Of a stretch of 16,207 nucleotides of DNA, positions 15,777-16,207 are shown in pieces. The DNA comes from Theodoxus fluviatilis (Eukaryota; Mollusca; Gastropoda; Cycloneritida; Neritidae), in NCBI GenBank assembly GCA_034096865.1, contig JAWQFJ010014182.1, positions 15,001 to 31,207 of the forward strand, given 5' to 3'. Position numbers and translations under genes: made by a program. The notes under the pieces were generated by a model. That model had not been told where the DNA came from. It worked only from the letters and a program-made list of their open reading frames with translations, and searched no databases. Position 1 is the stretch's first letter, and each line of letters starts with the position of its first letter.

Positions 15777-15923
15777 TCAATGATCATTGACTTTGATTTC
15801 ACGATCGCTATCATCACTTTCATCATACTCTTCTTTTGATAGACAATGTATAAGAGCATCTTCCTCATCAGAGCCGTCAGAAATCGCAAGTTCCAGCGTT
15901 TTCGTTCGTCGCTCTCTCGCCAT
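15777..15923 (-). CDS. Candidate short acidic ORF or first exon (hypothetical protein)
   Basis: Minus-strand ATG at 15923-15921 in excellent context (ACAAAATGGCG) opens 48 codons starting MARERRTKTLELAISDG. A strongly acidic segment follows (SDEEDALIHCL, then EEYDESDDSDREI), ending at TGA 15777. The frame is open further upstream to an ATG at 16013, but the internal ATG has the better context. A basic start followed by an acidic Ser/Asp tail fits the N-terminus of a nuclear or transposase-derived protein. No strong splice donor is visible before the stop; GATC/GTGAAA is the best and is weak. Its acidic character resembles the exon at 14879-15087, and both lie on the same strand on either side of the foldback element, so they could belong to one transcription unit. 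Confidence 0.35.
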   Translation of the reverse strand: MARERRTKTLELAISDGSDEEDALIHCLSKEEYDESDDSDREIKVNDH

Positions 15924-16039
15924 TTTGTCAACACGTACACCATACGCACAAAAGTTATGATTTCTGATCATCGGTATAAAAGATTTACTAAAGGGAACTA
16001 AATCTGCTTGCACATTCCTTCAGTTACACAGGCAAACAA

Positions 16040-16207
16040 GATTTATCTCCCTTAGACTGTTAGATTTCACGTAGTTAACGTAACGCACACGTAGGGAGCC
16101 AGCGGATGAAATTTCATAGGTGCAGCATCGCATTGGCCATACGGGGCCAGTCTCGTGATATGACTCTGGCGGGAGACGCTAAGCGCGATATTATCTCGCG
16201 ATACAAC
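16040..16207 (-). promoter_or_regulatory. CpG-rich promoter-like region upstream of the minus-strand ORF
   Basis: CpG dinucleotides are much denser here than in the AT-rich DNA at 15190-15700. Two related decamers, TCTCGTGATA (16151-16160) and TCTCGCGATA (16194-16203), resemble the TCTCGCGAGA element known from animal core promoters. CGCGATA also repeats at 16184 and 16197. The start codon of the minus-strand ORF, about 230-280 bp away, lies in an AAAATGGCG context similar to YY1 sites at transcript starts. The functional reading is inferred. Confidence 0.25.

Overview
The window is animal nuclear DNA, most likely from a marine invertebrate and plausibly a mollusc. That reading rests on decayed non-LTR retrotransposons with lophotrochozoan-style ORF2 ends, a THAP zinc-finger remnant, candidate spliced exons and very dense simple and tandem repeats. 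There are no prokaryotic operons, and no rRNA, tRNA or CRISPR array was found. Most long open frames are by-products of stop-free repeats, so real coding content is small.

Region 1 (1-2360): a possible 3' UTR end with a polyadenylation signal, then a short GC-rich minisatellite. These are followed by a plus-strand non-LTR retrotransposon that keeps a broken endonuclease domain and the C-terminal Cys/His segment of ORF2 but has lost the whole reverse transcriptase between them. Region 2 (2149-4020): CT microsatellites, C-rich pyrimidine tracts, a 36-bp minisatellite and a G-rich ~150-bp repeat. Region 3 (4061-6969): mostly unassigned DNA with alternating purine-pyrimidine, CCAT/CCAC and TG microsatellites, plus a diverged copy of the segment that borders the large array.

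Region 4 (7139-11256): the dominant feature. A ~3.9 kb minisatellite of 21-bp units, with 26-bp variants and nested higher-order repeats, fuses directly to a 56-bp dimeric satellite. About 80 bp after it comes a good splice acceptor and a candidate first coding exon (ATG at 11444).

Region 5 (11612-12838): the 3' end of a second non-LTR element on the minus strand, split by a 732-bp non-autonomous DNA transposon with TTAA target duplication. Removing the insert restores the host reading frame. Region 6 (12888-13971): related 31-bp and 54-bp satellites around G-rich tracts. Region 7 (13968-14705): a decayed THAP-domain sequence inside a possible TA-flanked transposon. Region 8 (14879-16207): two minus-strand acidic, Ser/Asp-rich candidate exons on either side of a foldback element, with promoter-like CGCG motifs at the window edge.

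No multi-gene pathway is visible. The window reads as a repeat-rich intergenic or intronic landscape in which mobile elements and satellites are nested in one another, with up to three possible host or transposon-derived exons.
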